Below are positions 8,627 through 17,430 of a stretch of 64,000 nt of DNA, in pieces (position 1 is the stretch's first letter; the number at the start of each line of letters is the position of its first letter). The translations under genes and the position numbers were made by a program. The notes beneath the pieces were generated by a model that worked only from the letters and a program-made list of their open reading frames with translations, was not told the DNA's origin and did no database searches. This DNA comes from Beijerinckia indica subsp. indica ATCC 9039. Lineage in GTDB: Bacteria; Pseudomonadota; Alphaproteobacteria; Rhizobiales; Beijerinckiaceae. The stretch is taken from NCBI RefSeq assembly GCF_000019845.1, contig NC_010581.1, positions 4,054,001 to 4,118,000 on the forward strand, given 5' to 3'.

Positions 8627-9529
8627 CTAGGCAATGGGGCGCTTTTCGTCACGCTCATCAAGGCCCGCGCGCCGGGCGGCGACGCCCGCAAGCGCCGACC
8701 AGTCCTTGTCGCTTTCGCCATGCGCGATGCAATCGAGGAAATTATCTCGCAGCAGACTCCCTAGCGGCAAGGGGACATGGGCGGCTTCTCCCGCAGCCAA
8801 GGCCAGGCGAACATCCTTGAGGCCTAGAGTGAGTTTGAACCCGGCTGGCTCGAATTGAGCCCTCGCGATCAAATCGCCATAGGTTTTATAGGCCGGAGCG
8901 GCAAAGAGACTATTGGTCATGACGTCGAGAAAATCGGCTGCCGTCACCCCATGGCCCTGGACCAGGGCCGCAGCCTCGCCGATCGTCTCGATCATCGATG
9001 CGATCATGAAATTACCGGCGATTTTCACAATATTGGCCGCTTTCGGCTCGCTGCCCACGGGCCAGATTTTCTGACCGAGGGCGGCCAGTACCGGCTCGAT
9101 GGAAGCGACAGGGCTCGGTGCGCCGGCAACGACAATATGCAGCTTGGCGGAAGCAGCGGCCTCCGGACGGCCGAAAACGGGGGCTGCGACATAAGCAAGG
9201 CCGAGTCTATCGTGGAGCACGGCCAGTTCCTCGGCGAGGGCCACCGAGATCGTCGCCATATTGACGTGAATCAGCCCCTTGCGCGCTTGGGCGAGCGCAC
9301 CCGAATCTATGAGCACGGAACGGACGGCGTCGTCATTCGCCAACATCGAAAACAGGGCATCGCCCTGCAGGGCGTCGACGGGCTCCTTGACGATTTCAGC
9401 GCCCTTTGCCTGCAAGCGAGCCAAGGGTTCCTGTGAGCGGTTCCAGGCTCGGACATGATGACCGGCGGCCAAAAGGTTCGAAGCGATGGCTAGGCCCATA
9501 TGGCCAAGACCTAAAAATCCGAGTTGCAT
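8627..9529 (-). CDS. NAD(P)-dependent beta-hydroxyacid dehydrogenase (3-hydroxyisobutyrate dehydrogenase family)
   Basis: A 300-residue two-domain dehydrogenase. Residues 4-14 hold the Rossmann GFLGLGHMGLA motif. The catalytic lysine of the family sits in IVKIAGNFMIAS near residue 170, and the C-terminal helical domain follows. Family members oxidise 3-hydroxyisobutyrate, tartronate semialdehyde or related acids with NAD(P); the substrate here is not determined. GGAGG nine bases before the ATG at 9529 fixes the start; the longer ORF to 9580 is not needed. It stands alone on this strand between rplY and the flagellar group. Confidence 0.82.
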   Translation of the reverse strand: MQLGFLGLGHMGLAIASNLLAAGHHVRAWNRSQEPLARLQAKGAEIVKEPVDALQGDALFSMLANDDAVRSVLIDSGALAQARKGLIHVNMATISVALAEELAVLHDRLGLAYVAAPVFGRPEAAASAKLHIVVAGAPSPVASIEPVLAALGQKIWPVGSEPKAANIVKIAGNFMIASMIETIGEAAALVQGHGVTAADFLDVMTNSLFAAPAYKTYGDLIARAQFEPAGFKLTLGLKDVRLALAAGEAAHVPLPLGSLLRDNFLDCIAHGESDKDWSALAGVAARRAGLDERDEKRPIA

Positions 9530-9795
9530 TGCCAAGATCCTCCTCCCCGTTTTTGAGGGCGGGGTGGTTGTCAAACGCACCAGCTAAATTCGCCCTGTAA
9601 TCCAGACGAGCGCTTCTCATAGGCCAAGGCAAGACAAATTTTCGTACAGGCGCTTCTCATGAGCCATGACTTTCATGGGAGCGATGGTGAACGAAACCAC
9701 GGAAACGGAAACGACACCATTTCAACGTTCTGCCGATGAAAAAACACGAGTGCTCGGTAAAGACCCCAATGGTGATCATGTACACGGATCGGCCT

Positions 9796-10296
9796 TCAAG
9801 AAGCCGCTTCGAGCAAAACGCCTTGTGTCGTCACGACGATCCAATGGCCCGCACGTTTCTCCACGAGGAGGATGCGTCCCTGCCCAGGCACGAAGACACC
9901 TTCTCTCGCAATAATTTTCTCGCTGCCGTTTTCTATATAGACCACGCCGTCACTTGCGACTTGCAACCGATAAGGGCTATCGGTGCCAGTAAGGGACATC
10001 GTACTTTCCTGCTCCTTTTGTGGGTGAGTAGGCTGCATCCGCGAAAAGGAATCGATGGCTCCTGTCATTTGGAAATCGACAGATGGCTTTTCGATCATGA
10101 TCATCCGCTCGTGATCTGTGGAACGGAACGGCTGTGCAAAAAGCATGAGATGGTCTACGCCGTAAAACAGAGGGTGTCCAACTTCCTTCGCAATCATGAT
10201 AGCGGCGAACGCCACGGAACTCACGGCAAAAAGAAGCCCTGCCACCGTCAAGCCCAGATCGGATGGAGACAAGAACAGATATTTTTTTATCGTCAT
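9796..10296 (-). CDS. Hypothetical single-pass membrane protein next to flagellar genes
   Basis: A 166-residue protein not recognised as a named family. Residues ~11-34 form one transmembrane helix (LGLTVAGLLFAVSSVAFAAI). A polar linker follows, and the last ~55 residues (YRLQVASDGVVYIENG, EGVFVPGQGRILLVEKRAGHWIVVT) look like a compact beta domain on the outer side. The ATG at 10296 is used; a TTG at 10350 is possible. It is the last gene of a minus-strand group with FliL-, FlgN- and CheL-like genes, so a flagellar or envelope role is possible but not shown. Confidence 0.55.
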   Translation of the reverse strand: MTIKKYLFLSPSDLGLTVAGLLFAVSSVAFAAIMIAKEVGHPLFYGVDHLMLFAQPFRSTDHERMIMIEKPSVDFQMTGAIDSFSRMQPTHPQKEQESTMSLTGTDSPYRLQVASDGVVYIENGSEKIIAREGVFVPGQGRILLVEKRAGHWIVVTTQGVLLEAAS

Positions 10297-10615
10297 GGAA
10301 CAATTCTTTACGATGAAAGTCACGGAAAGGACGGTTGAAGATGCAGACAATCAAAAGATGAGCGACTATTCACGACAATGATATCTCTTCTGGCCTGCCT
10401 CCAATGAGACTTCGGCTGAATGGAATTTGAAAAAGCACATGTACCGATCGGCGTATGGTTCAATAATCACATCCGCCTGATTGCGCATCAAAGATGTAAG
10501 CCGTGGAAGTGGAAGCATGATGGTCGCTGCAATATCGATATGGTTCTTGCCACGGCGATCACTTGGTGAATCTCGAAAATTGATGTTTTCGGGTAGGCCA
10601 TCGGACAGCAGGCGG
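10297..10615. other. Intergenic region, no gene seen
   Basis: This 319-base gap lies between the membrane protein and the FliL-like gene, both on the minus strand. A plus-strand ORF crossing 10481-10801 is largely antisense to the FliL-like gene and has no recognisable features. No RNA gene, strong hairpin or terminator was identified. Confidence 0.4.
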
Positions 10616-11065
10616 TTACTGAGGGATCTCTCTTTTTGGAATGTAGTTAAATTCTTTGATGAGGATATCCTTGATGAAATCGCCGCCGAGCCGTTGATTG
10701 ACGCGCTCCTTGATCCTCTCCTTCAGAGCAGAAATCTGGTATTTTTCCAGATGGTTAAAGTCTATGTCCTGCGAAAAGAGGATGTGGAAAGCCTCGTCTA
10801 AAATGAAAACCTCGGGTGAAATGTTCAGTTTTTTCATATCGGATTGATCAATATTATAAATAAAATTGGTCACGATATAACCAACCAATTCTCCGCTTTG
10901 GATCATTGGCACGTTGATATTTGCTGTCGTTTTCGATTCGATATGACCAGACATTTCTTGTGTCTGCGGATGTAATGCCCGGCTGAGGCTCCAGGTACTA
11001 CCGACATAAAAGGCGACGGATGTGACGATGCAGATCCATATGCAGCATAGAAAGAGCCTCAGCAT
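10616..11065 (-). CDS. FliL-like membrane-anchored flagellar protein (tentative)
   Basis: A 149-residue protein with an N-terminal transmembrane helix (residues ~3-22) and a periplasmic domain. The C-terminal pattern, ALKERIKERVNQRLGGDFIKDILIKEF, resembles the end of FliL-type stator-associated proteins, where a helix with repeated Arg/Glu leads into an IxDVLFxEF strand. Similarity over the rest is weak, so this could be an unrelated rhizobial flagellar-region protein. Its ATG overlaps the stop of the upstream FlgN-like gene by seven bases, indicating translational coupling. FliL proteins bind the stator around the basal body. Confidence 0.5.
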   Translation of the reverse strand: MLRLFLCCIWICIVTSVAFYVGSTWSLSRALHPQTQEMSGHIESKTTANINVPMIQSGELVGYIVTNFIYNIDQSDMKKLNISPEVFILDEAFHILFSQDIDFNHLEKYQISALKERIKERVNQRLGGDFIKDILIKEFNYIPKREIPQ

Positions 11066-11502
11066 CGTTGTTGCCTGTCAAGTATATTGAGGGCGGAATA
11101 TGTTCCATCCGATTCGTATGATTTTACTGTTTCGATGATTGTTTCCGTAATGCCTTCAATCGCCGTGAGGTGATTCTTCAAGGCTTGCAGATTGTAATCA
11201 AGGACAGCGCGCAAATGAGCGAATCGTTCCTGGATCTCCGTTTCAAAACGTGTTCCTTCCAAGCCACGAATGACACGCCGAAGTTCGAGTAGGCCTTGAG
11301 TCTTTTGGTGATTGAAATCCTGCAGGCTGATCGCGCAATTCTCGCGCAAAATCTTTGTCTCCTGCATCACAATCGTCTCGAGTCGATCGATGGCGTTCAC
11401 GAGTGCGTCAAACAGAAATTGTTGCGGTTTATCGTCCAAGTGATGTGGATCGGCTTGGCCAGGATCGATCCTGGTCTCAGCCATGATAATACCATTACGC
11501 AT
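11059..11502 (-). CDS. FlgN-like flagellar export chaperone
   Basis: A 147-residue, almost wholly helical protein. The segment FDALVNAIDRLETIVMQET, then ENCAISLQDFNHQKTQGLLEL, matches rhizobial FlgN-type proteins, which chaperone hook-associated proteins before export. The start at 11502 (MRNGII) has AAGGA seven bases upstream; a TTG at 11529 and an ATG at 11484 lack such a site. It is coupled to the FliL-like gene by a seven-base overlap and follows the CheL/FlgJ-like gene by 45 bases, so the three probably share a transcript. Confidence 0.65.
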   Translation of the reverse strand: MRNGIIMAETRIDPGQADPHHLDDKPQQFLFDALVNAIDRLETIVMQETKILRENCAISLQDFNHQKTQGLLELRRVIRGLEGTRFETEIQERFAHLRAVLDYNLQALKNHLTAIEGITETIIETVKSYESDGTYSALNILDRQQRC

Positions 11503-11547
11503 ACCATTTTCCTTCGCCTTGGAAGACAATCAAGGTGCACTTATGTC

Positions 11548-12057
11548 TCAAGTTTTCGACGATCCAATATCTACAGCTTTAAAAAATGGAGAGTCGTCTA
11601 CAGGGGAAGAATGAAACATCCCGGCATAATTCATCCGGGTCGCAGCAACCTTACCAATTCCGAGATCAAGACGTTTGCCGATTTCCTTTGAAAGCTGATC
11701 GGCCATCATAGATTTCCAGATGTTGCCCGCTGTGCCATGACCGAATACATCTTCTGTATTTTTCGGTAGCATCGCCTCGACAAAATTGCGGAGCAGCACA
11801 GTTTCCAAATCCTTGAAGACTTTTGTCCGTGTATTGGGCGAAGGCGTCTCCAGACGCGGTTTGGGAAGGAAAAGGGGCAATGAATGTGATGGGGGTTCCG
11901 ATGAGCCGACCCCATCCAATATGTGTGAAAAATGAACGTCATTCGTGGAAGACGACCCATCGGTGGAGCCCAGTCTTTCGCGCGCCATTATCGGCGAAAT
12001 CGGGCCCGCTGCATTAGCAACGTCGAGAACGATGTCGGAAGGCGGCTGAATAGACAT
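11548..12057 (-). CDS. Rod-binding protein (FlgJ N-terminal domain / CheL)
   Basis: A 169-residue protein. Residues ~85-140 (LETVLLRNFVEAMLPKNTED, then GNIWKSMMADQLSKEIGKR) match the rod-binding domain of FlgJ. The peptidoglycan hydrolase domain of enteric FlgJ is absent, as in the alphaproteobacterial CheL type. It would cap the growing flagellar rod in the periplasm. The N-terminal ~75 residues are polar and low in conservation. The ATG at 12057 has GAGG seven bases upstream. It diverges from flhA across a 348-base gap. Confidence 0.75.
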   Translation of the reverse strand: MSIQPPSDIVLDVANAAGPISPIMARERLGSTDGSSSTNDVHFSHILDGVGSSEPPSHSLPLFLPKPRLETPSPNTRTKVFKDLETVLLRNFVEAMLPKNTEDVFGHGTAGNIWKSMMADQLSKEIGKRLDLGIGKVAATRMNYAGMFHSSPVDDSPFFKAVDIGSSKT

Positions 12058-12405
12058 GGTGAACCTCGTCTGCAAACTAGAACCAGAAGTTCCAACAACA
12101 TCTCGACATCGCTTCCGGCCAGTTCCAACAAAGAATGAATTGCGGTTCTAGCCTGTCGTTTGAAGTCGGTAATTGTGAAAGTAACGGTCCTAGCTTGTTC
12201 CGAGCTTACCTTCAGAAAGGGGCTCCTCGGCTTATTATAGGGATGGTATTCGTCGCGACGTGTCCAACCGGGAGAAAATGAAAGGAGGTGTAGAGCTGAT
12301 ACCAATCGTAAGCTTTCTGTCGAGCAAGGTCATGTTGAGGCAAGTTTCGCACTTTAGAGTGTCGAAAGTAGGCGCAATCAGAGGGGTTACGTCTGGGGAT
12401 TGATC
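12058..12405. promoter_or_regulatory. Divergent intergenic region between cheL/flgJ-like and flhA
   Basis: This 348-base region must hold the promoters of both flagellar transcription units. An 11-base direct repeat, AGTTCCAACAA, occurs near 12088 and 12120. A minus-strand frame of 105 codons spans part of it but starts at a TTG and has no family resemblance. No sigma-54 or sigma-28 motif could be assigned with confidence. Confidence 0.45.
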
Positions 12406-14496
12406 ATGGTCGATGCTTCATTGAGTATGCCCGGCGAAGCGAATGGCAAAAATGTCCGTGATATAGGATTTGCCGCGGGCATTATCGCTATCCTGTCTGT
12501 TTTCTTCCTTCCTATCCCTGCTTTTTTCATTGATCTGGGCCTGGCTTTTTCTATCGCGCTCTCCGTCCTCATCCTGATGGTCGCGTTATGGATCCAACGG
12601 CCATTGGATTTCTCCGCCTTCCCCACTATTCTTCTTGTCGCGACTCTCTTGCGGCTCGCTCTCAATATTGCGACGACGCGGCTGATTTTGTCGCATGGTT
12701 CGGAAGGGACGACTGCCGCAGGTTATATTATCGGCGGTTTCTCGAAACTGGTCATGAGCGGTGACTTCGTCATCGGGCTGATTGTCTTTGCGATTCTGAT
12801 GACGGTCAATTTCGTGGTGATCACGAAAGGCGCGACTCGCATCGCGGAAGTCGGCGCGCGCTTTACGCTGGATGCCATTCCGGGCAAGCAAATGGCGATT
12901 GATGCCGATCTTTCAGCTGGATTGATCGACGAAAAACAAGCCCAAGTGCGGCGCCGGGAACTTGAGGAAGAGAGTTCCTTTTTTGGTTCGATGGATGGTG
13001 CTTCCAAATTTGTGCGCGGCGATGCCATCGCAGGCCTTATCATTTTGGCGGTAAATATTTTTGGTGGCATTGTCATTGGTGTCACGCGGCACGATATGCC
13101 GCTCAGTCAGGCTTCCGATGTCTTCACGAAACTGTCCGTGGGTGACGGGCTTGTCTCCCAGATTCCTTCGCTGATCGTTTCATTGGCGGCGGCGCTACTC
13201 GTCTCGAAGGGGGGAACCAGGGGGACGGCGGAGCAAACGGTTCTCGATCAGCTCATCAAATATCCCCGCGCGCTTTATGTGGCGGCTTTGTTGATGGTTC
13301 TCCTGGCCGTCATTCCTGGCCTGCCAATGGTGCCGTTTTTGCTGCTTGCGGCTGTTTTTGTGGTGACCGCCAACACGATTCCGAAAAGGATCGCCGAGGC
13401 CGAAAAAAGAGAGAAGGCCAAACGTGAGGCTGCGGAGCGGCAGGCTGAGAAAGAAGCCAAGAATTCTGTCAAGGAATCGCTGAGATCTGCGGAAATCGAA
13501 CTCTGTCTTGGCAAGCAATTGGCGACAAAATTGCTCGAAACGCATAATGAGCTTTCTCATCGTGTCGCCAAAATGCGACGCAAATTCGCCAAGCAATATG
13601 GGTTCATCGTTCCTGATATCAAATTGTCTGATAGTCTCTCGATTCCTGCGAAATCCTATCAGATCAAGATTCATGGGACGATCGTCGCGACCTATGAATT
13701 GAAACTTGGGGATATGCTTGTCGTTATCGGTGATGGTCGTAGGCCCGATCTACCCTTCGAAGAGACTCGTGAGCCCGCATTCGGCATGAAAGCGCTTTGG
13801 ATCTCGCAAGCTTTTACCAATGAGGTGAGAAAGGAAAATTTTGTTCCAGTCGACATCATGTCTGTGTTGTTGACGCATCTCAGCGAAGTGATCCGCAGCA
13901 ATCTGTCTCAGCTTTTGTCTTACAAAGACATGCGCGCGCTTTTGGATCAGCTGGGGCCTGATTACAAGCGCTTGATTGATGATCTCTGCCCGTCGCAAAT
14001 CTCTTATTCAGGTCTGCAGGCGGTCTTGAAGCTTTTGCTCGCGGAACGTATCTCCATCCGTAATCTTCCGCTTATTCTAGAGGCCGTTGCCGAAATCGCA
14101 CCGCATGTGCGACGTTCCGAGCAGGTGGTTGAACATGTTCGTATGCGGATCGCGCAACAGATTTGCGGCGATTTGAGTGAAAATGGCGTGTTAAAAATCA
14201 TGCGTCTTGGCCAACGCTGGGACCTCGCTTTCCATCAAAGCTTGAAGCGGGATGGCAAGGGTGAAGTCGTCGAATTTGATCTCGATCCCGCCATGGTCGA
14301 GCAATTCAGCAAGGAGGCGACACGTGCCATCCGGGATCATCTCGATAAAGGGGAGCAATTTGCGCTCGTGGCCACACCTGAATCACGCCCCTATGTGAGG
14401 CTCGTCATCGAACGGCTCTTTGCTAATCTGCCCGTGCTTTCCCATCTCGAGCTTGCTCGTGGCCTCGACATCAAGGTTCTCGGGACGATTTCGTGA
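12406..14496 (+). CDS. flhA: Flagellar biosynthesis protein FlhA
   Basis: A 696-residue export-gate protein of the flagellar type III secretion system. The N-terminal ~320 residues contain about eight membrane helices ([20 protein letters not shown] and on). The conserved FHIPEP-family loop [20 protein letters not shown] begins near residue 145 and has the invariant DADLSAG segment after it. A charged coiled linker ([20 protein letters not shown]) leads to the cytoplasmic domain, residues ~350-696, which docks chaperone-substrate complexes. The ATG at 12406 follows GGGGA. Its stop overlaps the fliR GTG by four bases. Confidence 0.95.
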   Translation: MVDASLSMPGEANGKNVRDIGFAAGIIAILSVFFLPIPAFFIDLGLAFSIALSVLILMVALWIQRPLDFSAFPTILLVATLLRLALNIATTRLILSHGSEGTTAAGYIIGGFSKLVMSGDFVIGLIVFAILMTVNFVVITKGATRIAEVGARFTLDAIPGKQMAIDADLSAGLIDEKQAQVRRRELEEESSFFGSMDGASKFVRGDAIAGLIILAVNIFGGIVIGVTRHDMPLSQASDVFTKLSVGDGLVSQIPSLIVSLAAALLVSKGGTRGTAEQTVLDQLIKYPRALYVAALLMVLLAVIPGLPMVPFLLLAAVFVVTANTIPKRIAEAEKREKAKREAAERQAEKEAKNSVKESLRSAEIELCLGKQLATKLLETHNELSHRVAKMRRKFAKQYGFIVPDIKLSDSLSIPAKSYQIKIHGTIVATYELKLGDMLVVIGDGRRPDLPFEETREPAFGMKALWISQAFTNEVRKENFVPVDIMSVLLTHLSEVIRSNLSQLLSYKDMRALLDQLGPDYKRLIDDLCPSQISYSGLQAVLKLLLAERISIRNLPLILEAVAEIAPHVRRSEQVVEHVRMRIAQQICGDLSENGVLKIMRLGQRWDLAFHQSLKRDGKGEVVEFDLDPAMVEQFSKEATRAIRDHLDKGEQFALVATPESRPYVRLVIERLFANLPVLSHLELARGLDIKVLGTIS

Positions 14497-15248
14497 CCTT
14501 TTCGCCTTCGCATCTCGTTTTGTTCGTGACCATTTTGTTTTGTCGTATCGGCTTCTGTGTGATGCTGCTGCCGGGCTTTTCAAGCCCCCGTATTCCCCTC
14601 AAGGTTCGCCTTGCCTTGGCTCTCGCTTTGACTTTGACGCTTACTCCGTTCCTGGCGGAGGAGGTCCGCCCGGCTCTCCGTGATGAGACACCGCTTCTTC
14701 TTGCGCATCTGATGATATCGGAAAGTCTGATGGGTTTTTTCATCGGCTTTTCAGCGCGAATATTCTTTGCGGCTCTCGAGACTACGGCGAATGCCATGGC
14801 TATGATGATTGGCATGACCAATGTGCTTGGCGCCCCCGTGAACGAAGAAGAACCGTTGCCCGTACTCAGTGCACTCGTCACGCTGAGTGCAACAGTCTTA
14901 TTGTTCATCATGGACCTGCATTGGGAAATTTTGCGGGGTTTGGTCGGTTCCTACAAGGCAGTGCCGGTTATCGATCATTTCAATGCGCGCCTTGATCTTG
15001 TTCAAGTCGCCGATAGTCTATCTAAAGCTTTTTTTCTGTCTTTCCGGCTTGCGGGGCCGTTCATCATTTTCTCAATTATCGTTAATCTCGCTGTGGGTCT
15101 GATCAATAAGATGATTCCGCAAATTCCGATCTATTTTATTACTATGCCTTTCGTATTGATCGGAGGCCTTTTTCTGTTCTTCGCCACATCAACGCAATTG
15201 TTCGAACTCTTCATGTTCGGGTTCCGAGCCTGGTTGATCAGAGGATAG
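14493..15248 (+). CDS. fliR: Flagellar biosynthetic protein FliR
   Basis: A 251-residue membrane protein of the flagellar export gate, with five to six hydrophobic helices. Characteristic segments are [20 protein letters not shown] near the start, [18 protein letters not shown] [13 protein letters not shown] near residue 80, and [19 protein letters not shown] near residue 200. It forms the export channel with FliP and FliQ, which are not in the window. Translation begins at a GTG overlapping the flhA stop (GTGA), so the two are coupled. Confidence 0.93.
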   Translation: MTFSPSHLVLFVTILFCRIGFCVMLLPGFSSPRIPLKVRLALALALTLTLTPFLAEEVRPALRDETPLLLAHLMISESLMGFFIGFSARIFFAALETTANAMAMMIGMTNVLGAPVNEEEPLPVLSALVTLSATVLLFIMDLHWEILRGLVGSYKAVPVIDHFNARLDLVQVADSLSKAFFLSFRLAGPFIIFSIIVNLAVGLINKMIPQIPIYFITMPFVLIGGLFLFFATSTQLFELFMFGFRAWLIRG

Positions 15249-15252
15249 GATC

Positions 15253-15687
15253 ATGGATGTTCCTTTAGCCAAGGCCCGGCGTATCGCACGGATCAGGCAC
15301 AATTTATTGCGCCTCGCGGAATGGAAAAAATACGAAATTGATCAAGCGGTCCAAGCCGTCGAAGAAAAAAATCGTCGGATCATCGATCTGCTTCAAGAAG
15401 GTCATGCGGGCTCTGTGGCCTATTCAAAAATGCTCCTTGCCAGTCTCCAGAATATCGGACACCACAAGGACATTCTCGCAGAACGACAACGTATTCAGGC
15501 TGAAAATGTTTTGTGTGAGCAATATCGTTTCCGTCGCAGCATGGATGGGCTGGAGCAGGCACAGCGGCGGGAGGAATGCTTGCTAGAACATAAAACCTTG
15601 ATGGATTTAATTGACGTTAGTCAGGCGCAAAGCGGAAGGCCCAAAAGTTTGCGGATATCCGATTCAAAGGAAGGCGAAAGCCCGTAG
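15253..15687 (+). CDS. FliJ-like coiled-coil flagellar protein (tentative)
   Basis: A 144-residue, strongly helical, highly charged protein with no membrane segment. Size, coiled-coil character (AVQAVEEKNRRIIDLLQEGH, then ILAERQRIQAENVL) and position four bases after fliR suggest a FliJ-type export-stalk protein or a small rhizobial flagellar protein. No diagnostic motif is present, so the name rests mainly on context. It is the last gene of the flhA-fliR unit. Confidence 0.5.
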   Translation: MDVPLAKARRIARIRHNLLRLAEWKKYEIDQAVQAVEEKNRRIIDLLQEGHAGSVAYSKMLLASLQNIGHHKDILAERQRIQAENVLCEQYRFRRSMDGLEQAQRREECLLEHKTLMDLIDVSQAQSGRPKSLRISDSKEGESP

Positions 15688-15859
15688 TGAGAAAGTCCGA
15701 GTCCAAGGGCTGGGGCGTACCAATCGGCTGTCATGAGGTAGACAGCAATTAAATCGGGAAGGGTTTCAAAGAATCGCAGGTCAACTCCCACGACATGGAT
15801 GTGGCTTGTTCCGGTTCGCTTCCTGCCGCAAAAGTTTTCATTTCGATATCACCCTGTCT

Positions 15860-15888
15860 CTCCCTGGCTATGAATCATAGTCAGGGAG
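15860..15888. repeat. Near-perfect inverted repeat, 14-base arms
   Basis: Arms 15860-15873 and 15875-15888 pair with a single mismatch, which would be a G-U pair in RNA from the plus strand; the centre is one base. It lies about 170 bases after the last flagellar gene. No T-run follows. It may be a decayed terminator, an operator or a short repeat. Confidence 0.6.
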
Positions 15889-16010
15889 CGTCATGGGAGA
15901 AATTGAAAGCGTGTCGCCTACATCATAATCGAAGACATATAATGGTGCTGTATGCATTCACATCTGCTCACGCATCCAGCTCTCCAGCATCGCTCATTCA
16001 TCCGGATTGG

Positions 16011-16076
16011 CGATGCTGCAAGTCTTTATGAACGCATCTAATTTATCTAAAAAAGGCTGCGTTTTTAACTAGACGC
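16011..16076. repeat. Dispersed hairpin repeat, diverged copy A
   Basis: The left 33 bases match copy B (17276-17345) at 27 positions by eye count, beginning CGATGCT and sharing AAGTCTTTAT. Like copy B it folds into a hairpin: GCATCTAATT (16034-16043) pairs with AACTAGACGC (16067-16076) with two mismatches. It sits in the gap between the flagellar unit and the SDR gene. Confidence 0.55.
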
Positions 16077-16216
16077 TTTATCATATGACTTGATCGGTAT
16101 CAGAGGCTCGTGTGGGCTGTAAGGCCTGTAATCTCATTCAGCATGATTGGGGAACAGGCACGAAATTATTCACGCACTCATCGAGTTCGAAAATGGGCAG
16201 ATTCTGGACCCCGAAC

Positions 16217-16918
16217 TCAGAATTTCTCGATGAAGGTGCGTAGGTCGACTTCGAAGCTCCAGGCGCCACGCGGCTGGGCGAGAAAATCGAAATAGATCTG
16301 CGCGATCGCATCCGGGTCGATCATATCCTCGCGCTGGCCAGGCGACACCGGCACGTTTGCAGGACGGATCGCGCCATCAATGATGAAATGAGCGACGTGG
16401 ATATTCTGTGGCTGGAATTCGCGCGCCGCGCTTTGGGCCAAGGCACGTAGGGCAAATTTGCCCATGGCGAAAGGTGCCGATTGGGCATTACCCTTGATGC
16501 TGGCCGTTGCGCCGGTGAAGAAAAGTGCGCCTTGCTGTTTGACGAGCATACGTTTGAGCGCTTGTTGCGCGACGAGAAAACCGCCGAAGGCCCCGGCATT
16601 CAGCGCGAAGGCGACATCCTTCGGGTCGAGATCGACCAGCGAACCGCGCACACGGCCAGCGACATTGTAGATGACGACATCAGCTCCCCCTAATTGCTGG
16701 TCGACCTCCGTGAAAAGCTTTTCGACACCCGCGGGATTGGTTGCGTCGCACCGAAAAAGCTTGGCTCCGGTTTGACCCGCCAGGTCTTTAAGCTTATCCG
16801 TATCACGTGCGACAAGGCCGAGTTTCAGGCCTTTGGAAACAAAGAGCCTCGCCAAGGCGGCGCTCAACCCGCTGCCGGCGCCGACGATCAGGGCTGTTTG
16901 ATAGGGAATGGCGGCCAT
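16217..16918 (-). CDS. SDR family oxidoreductase lacking the usual catalytic tyrosine
   Basis: A 233-residue Rossmann protein. Residues ~8-22 (TALIVGAGSGLSAALARLF) form the cofactor loop, with NVAGR near residue 85. In the active site, where classical short-chain dehydrogenases have YxxxK, this protein has FAMGK; the preceding serine position lies in TGATAS. The C-terminal ALAQSAAREFQPQNIHVAHF and GAIRPANVP segments are normal for the family. Loss of the Tyr hydroxyl would impair ordinary hydride transfer, so it may bind NAD(P) in another role. Related Phe-containing homologues probably form a natural subfamily. It has no operon partner. Confidence 0.8.
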   Translation of the reverse strand: MAAIPYQTALIVGAGSGLSAALARLFVSKGLKLGLVARDTDKLKDLAGQTGAKLFRCDATNPAGVEKLFTEVDQQLGGADVVIYNVAGRVRGSLVDLDPKDVAFALNAGAFGGFLVAQQALKRMLVKQQGALFFTGATASIKGNAQSAPFAMGKFALRALAQSAAREFQPQNIHVAHFIIDGAIRPANVPVSPGQREDMIDPDAIAQIYFDFLAQPRGAWSFEVDLRTFIEKF

Positions 16919-17430
16919 GGCTTTTCCTTCCGAAACTGATACTGGCTAATGCGGTTGGCCTCGAGGCCAAAACCTTCGTCCGAGTGACGCTTTCGTGTCT
17001 CAGACTATTCTGAAGCTCAATCTGAAGCATTTTCCGTGAAAGCGAAAGGACAGCCAGAGCCTGTTCCCAGGGGCGCCGGTGGTTAAGGTTTCGTCAACCT
17101 TAATCGTCTTTTATGGCTGACATGATAAAGGTGAAGGAATCGGCGCCAGAACGGGGCCCTTTCGAAGAGCCGCCATGCGCCTTATGTTTAAGTTTATGCA
17201 TTTTCCTGCCAAAAAGCTTATGTCCTTTTCGACAGGAAAACGGCGTGCCGCATCGCTCGTTGATGCGGAGGCATGCGATGCTTTAAGTCTTTATTAATGC
17301 ATCAAATCATCCAAAAACGGACTTGTTTTTTGGATGATTTGATGCCCTGGCGGCATTGATTACGGCCTTGAAAGAGGCCAATTCGCCGCTCAGAAAGCTA
17401 GGTTCCGATAGGTTCAACGGCGGTTGCGCA
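16919..17430. other. Intergenic region with two hairpins, no gene seen
   Basis: This 512-base gap lies between the divergent SDR and DUF3108 genes and should carry both promoters. It contains an 8-bp stem TTAAGGTT/AACCTTAA at 17083-17103 followed by TCGTCTTTTA, which resembles a weak plus-strand terminator although no gene ends just upstream. Repeat copy B at 17276-17345 is listed separately. No ORF was supported. Confidence 0.4.
17276..17345. repeat. Dispersed hairpin repeat, copy B with perfect 19-bp stem
   Basis: Bases 17299-17317 and 17327-17345 are exact reverse complements with a 9-base loop. The 23 bases before the stem match copy A at 16011. The second arm opens with T residues rather than being followed by them, so it is not a normal terminator. 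It lies about 85 bases before the DUF3108 start and could affect that transcript's leader. Confidence 0.75.

Larger units (their letters stand above)
15688..16216. other. Intergenic region with two hairpins, no gene seen
   Basis: This 529-base gap follows the flagellar unit and ends at the 3' end of the SDR gene. It contains an inverted repeat at 15860-15888 and a hairpin repeat copy at 16011-16076, listed separately. No credible coding frame or RNA gene was found. A transcription stop for the flagellar operon is expected here, but the 15860 hairpin lacks a T-run. Confidence 0.45.

Noticed and set aside
11988..12305. A 105-codon minus-strand frame upstream of the CheL/FlgJ-like gene
   Set aside because: It begins at TTG, overlaps the CheL/FlgJ-like gene by 70 bases in another frame and has no recognisable domain. 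The region is better read as a divergent promoter.
12296..12312. GATACCAA near 12299 as an end of the MITE-like element at 46561
   Set aside because: Only eight bases match, and no partner end or internal stems are found nearby.
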